Positions 54,768 through 64,000 of a DNA stretch of 64,000 nt are shown here, piece after piece. Every line of letters begins with the position of its first letter. Within the stretch, counting starts at the first letter, position 1. The notes beneath the pieces were generated by a model, which did no database searches, was not told the origin of the DNA, and saw only the letters and a list, made by a program, of their open reading frames with translations. Position numbers and translations under genes: made by a program. This DNA is from Macrothele yani (lineage: Eukaryota; Arthropoda; Arachnida; Araneae; Macrothelidae), in NCBI GenBank assembly GCA_039090855.1, contig CM077023.1, forward strand, positions 81,443,127 through 81,507,126. The letters run 5' to 3'.

Positions 54768-55612
54768 TGAGCAGACGTTTTATTATTTTCTATTGTCAGG
54801 AGTATTGTACGTGCCCACGGTAGTGAAACACAATTAGAGGTATGGTTTACGTTTTATGCGGAATTGCTGGGAGAGATTTGCCTATATCGTGAAGGGTATA
54901 GAGGCCTCAGCAAAATGCAAAGGATGCTAGGATATCAACTTTTTTCGTTAAGTGAATTAAACTGTGAACCTAGGTAGATTAGGAAATTAATGAAAGATTA
55001 GCTAAATATTCAGCCGACTGCCTTAACTATAAAGCAAAACAATTCACATATTATTGTATTAAAGTTTGCTTTTGTTTAATCAATCATTTTCACTATCTGC
55101 TATCTTTGATAAACGCTGATACTGATTATGACGCTGCAGTCGGTATCCTGTTGTGAAAGGGTTAATTTGTAAGATCCGCAGCCTGAGTTCAGGCTTTATT
55201 AAACACAGGTTTGTTTCTAGCCTTGTTAGAAATGCGAGAAAAGGGGGCGAAGACCTCCATTCCTGTACAAAATACATCAATTCAAATCCTGAGCATAAAA
55301 AGACGGATCAATGAGGGAAAAGCGTACTTTTTTACACCATGGAAAACTTTCATTAAAATTTAAGGTCCTATCACTTAGGATATATCTGCCATCGAAACCA
55401 TTAAAAGGGAAAGACCAGATTAACTCCAAGTAGAAACGTCGAAAGTATTTATTTCAGTGGATTATTAGCAATGATGAGGTGAAGCCGTGTGTGTGTGTGT
55501 GGGGGGGATGGTTCAATAGCTTAGTAGTGAGAAAGATATTCAAAATAAAACGTTTATAAATATTAAAAGCTAGAATTCATCTTGAAAGGCAAATTATTGA
55601 AAGTGCATTATA
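54768..55612. other. No feature recognised
   Basis: AT-rich, with a short GT run followed by G (55486-55507). Confidence 0.3.
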
Positions 55613-56695
55613 CACTCTTAAATTTTTCTGAAAATCGGGAACCGTTTTCCGTGATTCCTTTCGTAAAGTAATGCAGCATATTCCTTATTCAACCTTTTTC
55701 GTGAAATGACAGAAAAAACCTGATTTTCACGAATTTTTTATTCGTGAATTGACAGAAATACTCTGGTAAATTGTTCTCCGGTTATTAATGGAAAATTTTC
55801 ATTTTTAAGAGGTGCTAACAGAAAATTTTGAATTTTCAAGGAATCTTTCCGTGATTCTGTTCGTGTATTAACGGTAAAATTCTGTTCTCACTTTTTCCGA
55901 ATCCATATGACGAAGACTTTCCGGCAATAAGAGCGCTTCATGGAAAACTTCAGATACTTGTAATTTGATTAGAAATTTTAATCGTCTGTTGGCCGACATG
56001 AATTTGAAGTTCTCCGGCAAGATCGGATATTGTGGATAACATATCACATGATATTAAGGTTATTCCGGTAACCGCGATATATCTCTCCCCAGTTGGTGCA
56101 CGTGTTATTCTTGTATATTGCGTGGAAACCGATTACTTGAGATTTTGTACGGGTGATAATATGTCTGTCTCGGTCTGTGGACTCATTAACCTCATGTACA
56201 TTAACATAACAATAAAAAAAAACTCAGGAGTAAATTTTATTTTAGGGGTTATGTGAAATTATACTATGAAGCAAGCAGTAAATTTGACCTTTTCTTAAAC
56301 ATACTGTAATTGAATTTCATTGTCAATACAAAAAATCTTTAATTCCAAAACATTCTGTTGATTGAAAAATCGTGATAAAAAAAAAAAAAATTGGGCGGGT
56401 CCTCCTATAGAAAAAATAAAAGTGTTATAAACCTATTCAGAAAATAAGCTCCTACAGGAAATGAAATGACTAAATTACCCGTATTCATAGCGAGAAACAT
56501 TTTTTTAAGCGAATCTAAAACACTTCGTATAAAAACGGAATTAGTGACAACGGAAAATATGTCGAAATACCGAAGTTTCTGAAGAAACAAACGGAAATTT
56601 CGTTGAAAGTCGGAGGAAGACCTACCAGCAACTTTGCTGCACGTTCTTTTCAGGAATTTTCCCGTGTGAATTCGCGCCACTGATTTTTTACAGAT
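55613..56695 (-). mobile_element. Dispersed repeat G, copy 3 (shortened)
   Basis: The reverse complement starts CTGTAAAAAATCAGTGGCGC and GAATTCACACGGGAAAATTC and passes through CCTGTAGGAGCTTATTTTCT, GATTTTTCAATCAACAG, ACAATGAAATTCAATTACAG and the CACGGAAA-rich 3' end near 55613-55900. Compared with copies 1 and 2 the tRNA-like block and part of the middle are missing. Confidence 0.65.
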
Positions 56696-57334
56696 TATTC
56701 TGTTTCGATATTCTGTTTCTTTGCCTTTTATTGAGCAGTATAAATAATATTGTGGTATATGTAGGTTTGCTTTATGTGCATTGACGTCTTAAAGCATAAT
56801 TACTAGCGGTGGAAAGTCTGTTTTTATATTATCGACCTTCGGGGAGAGAGAGAGAGAGAGAGATTCAAATAGATGGCTAGAAATAATAATACCACAGGGA
56901 GAACAGTAGAAATAACCGATGAATTTGATGTGATACAGTGAGACTTTGAATCACATTCGATCAAATGGTGTTCTCCCACTCAGTAATTCGACGACGTGGA
57001 ACATCAAACCTCATAATCACCACCTCCCCTTCCACACACACGCTTAGAGATCTGTACAGGCATGTGGTATAGCCCCTTCCCGGCTCAAATTCGATCGAAC
57101 GTTGAAGGCGCTATGGACCCGGTGAGTTGCTAACCTGTTTCAGACTTTAACTTTTAGCACTCCCCTTTGATTTCAGCTATAATGAATTAATGCCTATTTC
57201 GTGCCTATTTCGTGCTGCACTTCTGTGTTTTCCGTTTTCCTCTGGGATCTTTGTCACATGTAGACTCTCTTATGAAGCATTAAAAGAAAAGATCACAGTG
57301 TGAAAAATAAATTTCATTTCAACGTTTTTTACAC
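56696..57334. other. No gene established; (GA)n microsatellite
   Basis: A GA run lies at 56842-56862. A GC-richer block at 56980-57130 has an open stretch between splice-like sites (57060-57121), which I did not accept as an exon. Confidence 0.3.
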
Positions 57335-57900
57335 TTTCCAACCGTAGGTTGAAGAAGCGTATATGCTCCAGCTTTGTCCGTCCGTCCCGCACGATAACTC
57401 GCGTAAAAATGGTTCGATTTCGATGAAATTTTAGTATGAGGTAGGGAACCACCTGGGGACAAACCCTGTTGAAAATGGGCGAAATGGGGTCAAAGGTCAG
57501 GACATAGGAGCCGGATCCATTCCATTGCTCGTCATAACTTACGCAGAAATGCTTCGATTGCGACAAAACTTTAGTATGTTGTTCCGGAGATGTACTGAAC
57601 CGGTTCTGTTGAATATCATCGAAAAGGGTCCAAAGGTCAGGACACAGGAACGAACTTATTCCACAGCCATTGTCCTCATAACTTGACTAAAAATACTTCT
57701 ATTGCGACAAAACTTTAGTATGCTGTTCCGGAGGTATACTGAACCAATTCTGTTTAATAATATCGAAATAGGGTCAAAGGTCAGGACACAGGAGCGAGAT
57801 TTATTCCACAGCCATTATCCTCATAACTTGAGTGATGATTTCTGGTATATTGGAAAGCGTATGATAATCAGTGCATTGCATGATTTTACTAACTTGTTCA
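57335..57900 (+). repeat. Satellite-type repeat F, copy 3 (about four ~143-bp monomers)
   Basis: TTTCCAACCGTAGGTTGAAG and TTTGTCCGTCCGTCCCGCAC lead into monomers starting GATAACTCGCGTAAAAATGG, CATAACTTACGCAGAAATGC (57535), CATAACTTGACTAAAAATAC (57675) and CATAACTTGAGTGATG (57820). Spacing is 140-145 bases. The end is the same as in the copies at 470 and 36115. Confidence 0.85.
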
Positions 57901-58549
57901 GTGTTTCAACTGATGGAAACAGAGGCACTGAAGGTAGAAACTAATAACTCTGTTTAAAAAATCTAAATAAAACTTCTCCTAAAATATACAGGTATTTGGA
58001 ACGAATCACCTTTCGAGCGTAAATCATTTTTTCTTTTTTAAAATCAAATTTGATTTAAATTTATATGCTCATCTTAATCACTAGTATGGGGAGGTTATAT
58101 AAGGAACAGCCGGTCATCCCACAAGTCAATCTCGAATTTGTGAGCTGAACTTTTTACCTGTGATACAGTAGCAAAATACTACATCTGTATTTTTTTAATT
58201 GGGGAAAAGAAAAAGAACATTCCCACCTTGTCCTTCTTAGTGGGTCGGTCCATTCGAGTCCCCCGTGCAAAATCTCTAACCTAGCTGTGAAACAGAAACC
58301 ATGATGAAACAGGTAACCAGTATACAATAGATGCGTTGAATCCTTCACGTTGTTTCGTGCGAATCAACAGGTAGCTAGCAGCCTAAGAAATGTGTCTGAT
58401 AAAATTAATTCTCACCTATCGTTCATGATGTGGCTGTAGTTCATAGATCCATTTGGCGTGATTCCCTTAACTGGATGCTACAATGCTGTGCATTTTGTTA
58501 TTTTATGCATGCTCTTAAAAAATTTGAACGTAAAATGGAAACTTTATCT

Positions 58550-58618
58550 ACATTCCTCTTACGACAGGTGAGTATATAAATGGAAACTTTATATACTCAC
58601 CTGTCGTAAGAGGAATGT
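58550..58618. repeat. Perfect 31-bp hairpin, 7-base loop
   Basis: Arms 58550-58580 and 58588-58618 are exact reverse complements (ACATTCCTCTTACGACAGGT and on) around the loop TGGAAAC. The loop and start of the second arm repeat TGGAAACTTTAT from just upstream (58537). Confidence 0.95.
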
Positions 58619-59777
58619 TTGAAATCGTTATATTTCTCCGACTTTCAAGTTTTCATTTTCGAGTCTGCTTTATTTTCATGTGTTCGCGCATAAGTAGGCT
58701 AAGCATTTGTGTACGCGCTCCATTTGTGAATTCTGCGGAAAGACGTTCGAGGTAAATTAACATGACATAGTTGCATAGCGATAAAACAAATTAAAAGCAC
58801 TTGATACCAAAAGTGTTAAACATTAATGTCAAAATAACTTCTGCTGTACCATGAGTGATTTTCTTAAGTGAATTTTGTTATGCTCATCAGTTTATTTCTT
58901 TTAGTACCAATTTAAAATCTAAGGGCAGGGGTCAGTTGCACTCACCCTAATCCTTTCTTATCTGATGGGGCAATTGCACTCACACTCAGAAAGGAAACAG
59001 CTGCTTACTACAGGAAGAATATGAAAAAACGATTTCTTGAATATACCCACGTGGAGAATTTAATGTCTGAATGATCGAGTTACAAAATCCGGTGATAACA
59101 TAACAGACACTTATATTGCGAAATATAAGTGTCGCACTGTTTACGATTGTCCTCAAGCATTATGTTAGGAAGGACTACAAATTCATGAGAATCGTTTAAC
59201 TCAAGATTTAAGGGCCGCTTTCATGTTACCGCATCCAAATATATTCGTTTTCATCGATGTAATCAAGTAAATACAAGCTGATATCCATACATTATTAAAC
59301 AGCTTGCAAGAAGAGAAAAATATCTCAAATCTGAAGTATAAAAAAAGGAGAGAAAGAGTGCAAATTCTTTTTTACGAGACAACGTGTAAATGGGGTCAAT
59401 TCCAAGATTTCAGTTTCTGAAATGTATGTCAAACCACTGCGGGGAATGGTTTGTACTAGATTGAAATTGAAAATTAAATAGCAACAATAGAATATTAGTA
59501 CCAAAAAAAAAATATATATATTTGAAAGAAATTTAAAACAGCTAAAAAAATAAATAAAAAATAAATTAAAAAAAACAAAGCGAGTGCAATTAGCCCATGC
59601 ACCGGGAAGGGCACTGAGTGCAGTTGACTCTTTTCCTAGATTTTTGAGTGCAACTGACCAACACCCAATCTGAATGTATTGGAATTTCATTTCCGTAAGT
59701 TGCCTAACGTTATGAGCTGCTTCATAAGGACACAGGACACATTTTATTCCAAGGTTACTAGTTTTATGAATCTCCTG

Positions 59778-59914
59778 AAGAAATAACTCTTCACAATTAC
59801 GTGGAAGGCATGTAAAAATATCATTATCGGCATAGAGATGCCATAATTTCTACTGTTTCCCATGTAGCCATCCACAATATATGCCTTCCACGTAACTGTG
59901 AAGAATATTTCTTT
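59778..59914. repeat. Imperfect inverted repeat, arms of about 35 bp
   Basis: AAGAAATAACTCTTCACAAT and TACGTGGAAGGCATGT (59778-59813) pair with ATATGCCTTCCACGTAACTG and TGAAGAATATTTCTT (59879-59914), with a loop of about 65 bases. Confidence 0.85.
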
Positions 59915-60079
59915 AAGGGATTCGCCTTCCGTTGATATCTGTTATCTGAAACAATGTGACCTATGTCCGTACATAGATGAGAAAATGGACGTCGACGTTA
60001 CGATGCAGCATCGGGTTGCTTCCACTAACACACATCTAAAATGTTTCGATTCGTAAGCTTAATTGCTTGGAACTTTTTT

Positions 60080-60133
60080 GTCCTGGGTAGTGTAACAGTA
60101 AAATGCTTGCAGGTTCGATTCCTGTTCCAGGAC
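60080..60133 (+). other. tRNA-like sequence lacking an anticodon arm
   Basis: A perfect 7-bp acceptor stem (GTCCTGG with CCAGGAC), a D-arm-like GTAGTGTAACAGTAAAATGC and a T-arm with B box CAGGTTCGATTCCTG span only 54 nt. There is no room for an anticodon arm. It is likely a deleted tRNA copy or SINE head. Confidence 0.55.
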
Positions 60134-60227
60134 GTTTTCCAAGCTTCCTGAATGATGGCTACTTCGGAAACAGTAAAAATTACGGCTCTTATACGCCAAT
60201 AACGATATTTATCAGTTTATGTTCAGA

Positions 60228-60946
60228 GCTTGAAAAATACCTTGTCCGAGGTGCCCGGGGCATGTAAATTATTGGCCTGGGCAGGTAAAAATATCTAGTT
60301 GCCCGGACCGGGCAACTAAATTTAAAAACAAAAAGTTTGGAATAAAATTTCCCACTAAAAGAAAAAAGGAGTCGTCACATGTCGTGTTTAAATTCACTGC
60401 TAATCACCGGAAGTTGCGTTGTTTTTGTTATGGAGTGCCAAGGACAGGAAAATATCACTTCTTTAATTATTTTATGCTCTAAATCCAGAAATTGGAACTA
60501 TATGTAATTTTGTTCCTAATGTTGCTTATATAGTCGGCGACGAAATGCATGCCTCTCGGTGATGGAACTAGCCTCCGGTGTTTAGTAACAAAAGGCAAAA
60601 ACACTCGACGAAAGGAGCATGGCAAAATCACTAAATTTCTCAAATACAAGTTTCATCATCGGTATCATTTCGTACCAGTTTCCGCATCAGCATCTTAAAA
60701 CTTGAGATACACGCTTTTGTTTACTGAACATTTTTAATATAAACTCTTAAAAAGGAAAAGCAAAATAATAATAATAATAACTAAAATAAAAAAGTTCATA
60801 TTTTTTAACTTAACAAATCACGATTCTCAATTTTTTTTGTCTTAAAATACAAATTTTCCCGGGCATCCAAGTTTTACCACATGGGCAGGTAAATAATTTC
60901 TGCGCATGCCCAGCTGGGCATGTAACTTTTCAGACATTTTTCAAGC
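60228..60946. mobile_element. Candidate foldback element E
   Basis: The ends are inverted copies of GCTTGAAAAAT. Inside each end lie short GGGCATGTAA/GGGCAGGTAAA words with palindromic partners (GTTGCCCGGACCGGGCAACT at 60299; CATGCCCAGCTGGGCATG at 60905). The 500-bp interior is AT-rich without coding text. No target duplication was found. Confidence 0.5.
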
Positions 60947-61561
60947 CTTGAATAATTAATTCCGTCAGTCATAGGAGACAGCGCAATACGATTTTTATAG
61001 GGGTCGCGCTCGAAAAGTCCTGGAATTTGATTTCTCTTGTTTTTCAAAGCCTGGAAAGTCCTTGACTTTTCATATTTTTGTGAAAGATCCTGAAAGAATA
61101 GTCCTGGGATATTTTCTTGCAATGGAAAAAAAAAAAAACTAGACGAAATGTTGGGATTGATTTTATCACTTTGTTCTCGCTTCTAGCGGCGTCTGCTTGC
61201 GATGACGTCACGTTCTTCCATGGAATGTGGAGACGTGATGGCATCTCTTTTATCTCGTGTAACGCTGGAGTGCAAGATGTTTGAGTGCCGTTTTTCCAGC
61301 CACGTTTTGGTTTGCGATATAGCAGTTGTGTGCAGTTTGAGTCACAACATCGTGTGGAAACATTCCTCCGAGTCCAAGATGGCCGTTCTTTGTAGCACGT
61401 GCTTTTCTTTTCCTACGGCAAAAAAGATTGATATCTGGCCTCATTGCCGCCAATGTGCGTGGGAATAGACGACTATGGAATCTTCAGTGCCATTGCAAAA
61501 TTATTTTTTATTATTATGATGTGCTAAGTTCCACATTGCTTCATATAAGTTTTACATAGAA
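60947..61561. other. No gene established
   Basis: GAAAAGTCCTGGAATTTG at 61011 and CTGGAAAGTCCTTGACTTTT at 61050 recur as variants near 61910-61945, hinting at another repeat. A GC-richer open frame at 61202-61468 has no recognisable motif. Confidence 0.3.
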
Positions 61562-61770
61562 CATAGTGGTCTATGCGCTGGTTTCTGATCTTTCGTCCGA
61601 GATGGGTCCGGGTTCGTATCTCGCTGAGGTATGAATGTAGTTTTGCCTTACAGCACTGGCTCACTCCCTTACCTGAAACCAGTGGCCCAAAATTAGGGAC
61701 GGACGGCTGCTAATAGAACATCGAGTTGCTCACGGTAGTCGTTAAACCCACAAATTAAAAAAATCACTTC
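61562..61770 (+). mobile_element. tRNA-derived SINE (family S), copy 6
   Basis: AGTGGTCTATGCGCTGG, TCTTTCGTCCGAGATGGGTC, B box CCGGGTTCGTATCTCG, then the body with ACCAGTGGCCCAAAATTAGG, GACGGACGGCTGCTAATAGA, TTGCTCACGGTAGTCGTTAA and an A-rich end. Confidence 0.85.
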
Positions 61771-63160
61771 ATTGAAGATGTAACACACACTGTACAACTT
61801 TATGACAGCAAAATTCGCAGGATTTCATAAGAATTCAATTACATAGTAAACTTTACCCCAATGTGCAAACTATGAAAAAAGCACTATGATTCTAGCAAAA
61901 TTTAAGCTCCTGGAATTTTTTGATGGACTGGAAAAGTCTTGGAATTTATTTTCTTTAAATGTGTACGAATACGGACCGTGTTTTTGACGACTTAGCTTGG
62001 AGAACCGTGGAATTCAAGAACATGCAAATTCTAAGTACTTTACCCGTAAGTCTTGAACTTACGGGTAAAGTACTTAGAATTTGCATGAAACATAGTGACG
62101 ATTTTTATTGTTTGATGTTTTCGTGAACTGAATGACTGATGCAATACGACTTAGTGGTTACTCCAAGATTATGTATGGTCCACGTAATGTTATCGTGGTG
62201 CAAGAACTCTCAGCCAACAATCGACAAGTGTTGTTACAAAAATGTCTTCCTTATACTTTGCACAGTAAAATCCCTGCACATGCGACATCTTATAGGATTA
62301 ATATTAATACCCCTTCCTTGCACACGTACCTATTCTATTTCGACATGCAGCATTCTACCATTAAGGTTACGAACCCCAGTACTAGGATTTAAAGCATTTG
62401 TCATTCATCTAACAGCTTATTTCTCAAATTTTTACCAAAAGAAAAGGAAATAATATGTACTGCAGCTGGGCTACTTTATTAGGTGAATTTTCATGTTATA
62501 TGTATTGAGAGATGTGATGGTATAATTATTGCAGTTAAGCAATATTCGTTAAGGTATTTTGAACCATAGGAAAAGAAAGTAAAAGATCAGATTTATTATC
62601 TCATATTTATCGCGTTTCAACAACATGTGAACTTAATGTACTTACTGTGAATTGATTCTCTCACAAGTACTGTTCTTTAATTTGACTAAAATGGAAAAGG
62701 TAGCAAAGGCATTTCGTATATGAATCCAATGCATGCGTAGCCTTACTACTTAATTATTTTTTTCTCCAAAATTGTGAAAACAAACAAAAAAATCTATCGT
62801 AATGAAATCGGTCTTGAGAGTCTGAGCTTTCATAATCTTACAGCTTGACAAATGCCATTATTTTCCATAAGGGTGCCCGCATCGGCGTTAGAGCTTCACG
62901 CCAAAAACATATCGCTTTTGAGAAAACAAGTGATCAGAGTAGCAGAATGTAGACGGACGCCCGTACACTGTACGCGGATAGTTTGCAAATTATTAGCAGA
63001 TTTTGCAGATAGTTTTTGCTTGGAAGATTAAAATAAAGTTATTTACTGTAATTAAAACACTTACTCAAGCCTTTATTCAGATTAATATCCTTAATTCTAT
63101 TTTGACTTGAAGAACGTTCAATTATTTTTTCACATCTTCTGAGTTCTTTTGCTTTTACAG
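61771..63160. other. No gene recognised; one perfect hairpin
   Basis: AT-rich with the hairpin at 62021-62087. The open frames at 62132-62453 have no motif. Confidence 0.35.
62021..62087. repeat. Perfect 31-bp hairpin, 5-base loop
   Basis: Arms 62021-62051 and 62057-62087 are exact reverse complements (CATGCAAATTCTAAGTACTT and on) around the loop CTTGA. The upstream flank carries TTCAAGA, the complement of the loop region TCTTGAA. Confidence 0.95.
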
Positions 63161-63188
63161 ACGTTTCTGGCATCTAGATTTTATCAAG
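63161..63188 (+). CDS. Candidate 28-nt microexon 3 of an unidentified gene
   Basis: A strong acceptor (GAGTTCTTTTGCTTTTACAG) and a consensus donor (CAAG then GTATGT) enclose 28 nt. With one leading base it reads RFWHLDFIK (entry phase 2, exit phase 0), matching the exit phase of exon 2. A second frame is also open, so phase alone is not proof. Confidence 0.4.
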
Positions 63189-64000
63189 GTATGTTTGTTC
63201 TCGCTGAATAGGAACTCTATCAAAAGTTTCGATTTACACAGAAAGAATTTAAATTTTATTGCCAGGTCCCTCTTGCCGTTGCCAATTATTAAATTAAAAT
63301 CTTTCCTTTATGTACTTTGTAAGTCCACTATTTTTGAATTAAGTTGTTGAAAATTATATTTATAATTTTTGAAAGTTCATTAATGGAACTGATTTTCTGG
63401 ATACAAAATTTTTCTTTAATTAGACTTTTGCTTTTATGAGGTTCATAGTGCAATAATTAAATATTTTGCCATAAAAATCCATTTCGTATACATTGCTGCT
63501 CGTTCAGTTGTAATGAACGTGTTTTGTCCTCATTTTAATCTGTAATGTTCTAATAATTATTTATTGTTTTGTTAATTTTTTTAATTATCTTATTCTATTT
63601 TTATCGTGGTTCGCGCTTCGCGGATTTGCAGCAAGTTTTCTGTTTCAATGGTTTTGTACACAGATACTTTTTATTTTTAATACAACCCTGCAAGTGCTTT
63701 AAAATGGCAACCTGAAGTACTGTTGTGCGTTAGATATCGAAGTCTGACAAGTAGCAGAGCGAATGCAACTCTTTATCTCTAACTTTTTATTACTTCTCCA
63801 CACCTTTTAAGTAATTGATGTTATTTAAAGTGAACCGATATAAAATTTAAAACATTAATAGCATTGAAAAAGTTATTGTTCTGGTAAATCATTATAAATA
63901 GTTATCAGAGCTTACAGAAGAATCAAGAAGTTTTGTTTATAGAGAGAAACATCCGCTTTTGCATTATATGAGAGCAAAACTAAGGAATGAGCAGCTATCT
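63189..64000. other. No feature recognised
   Basis: AT-rich to the right edge. No coding or repeat signal is seen. Confidence 0.3.

Larger units (their letters stand above)
57901..60079. other. No gene recognised; one perfect hairpin and one imperfect inverted repeat
   Basis: AT-rich sequence. The hairpin at 58550-58618 and the inverted repeat at 59778-59914 are listed separately. Confidence 0.35.

Noticed and set aside
57060..57121. A 62-nt exon with ATG between splice-like sites
   Set aside because: Two frames are open, the acceptor is weak, and its phase does not fit the candidate exon chain; support is too thin.
62000..62045. An exon reading LENRGIQEHANSKYFT before a GTAAGT
   Set aside because: The acceptor lacks a pyrimidine tract and the donor lies in the hairpin arm; phase does not fit the chain.

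Overview
This is a eukaryotic genomic window, AT-rich and gene-poor, of the kind found in large arthropod genomes. The repeat content (several Tc1/mariner families, an RTE-type LINE, a Jockey/I-like LINE gag with three zinc knuckles, Penelope-like elements with GIY-YIG domains, one Copia element and tRNA-derived SINEs) fits an arthropod, most likely a chelicerate such as a spider, scorpion or horseshoe crab. That placement is inference from repeat style only. There are no bacterial operons, rRNA genes or CRISPR arrays.

Host coding sequence is sparse. The first 231 bases are the C-terminal end of an unidentified protein followed by a 3' UTR with a polyadenylation signal. Three short plus-strand segments with good splice sites (32713-32780, 49065-49170, 63161-63188) join in phase with single open frames and may be exons of one gene with 14-16 kb introns.

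Layout: 1-2.7 kb, gene end, satellite fragment, dead Tc1 and a possible pogo-type fragment. 2.7-3.3 kb, a complete TRIM (miniature LTR retrotransposon) whose LTRs carry a tRNA-like cassette. 3.5-6.6 kb, a decayed RTE LINE. 7.2-8.0 kb, a Penelope-like fragment bounded by inverted repeats. 9.2-14.4 kb, a full-length decayed Copia element with 5-bp target duplication. 17.9-20.4 kb, dispersed repeat G interrupted by a nearly intact Tc1. 20.5-22.9 kb, 30.6-32.5 kb and 46.2-48.2 kb, three related foldback elements. 33.9-35.9 kb, a higher-order tandem array with 13 evenly spaced CTCF-like motifs. 36.1-38.4 kb, satellite and repeat G again. 39.2-45.6 kb, two Penelope 3' ends head to head, each cut by a Tc1, one of which holds an ORF1-only LINE. 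48-64 kb, mostly unrecognised AT-rich sequence with scattered SINEs, a third repeat G copy, a third satellite copy, two perfect 31-bp hairpins and a small foldback.

The strongest candidates for something undescribed are the TRIM family with tRNA-like LTRs (two copies, each with a 4-bp target duplication, a primer-binding site and a polypurine tract), the foldback family with minisatellite ends and satellite arms, and the CTCF-motif satellite. No TE coding region in the window is clearly intact; the closest is the Tc1 at 18.5-19.8 kb, with one nonsense codon and one lost catalytic residue.
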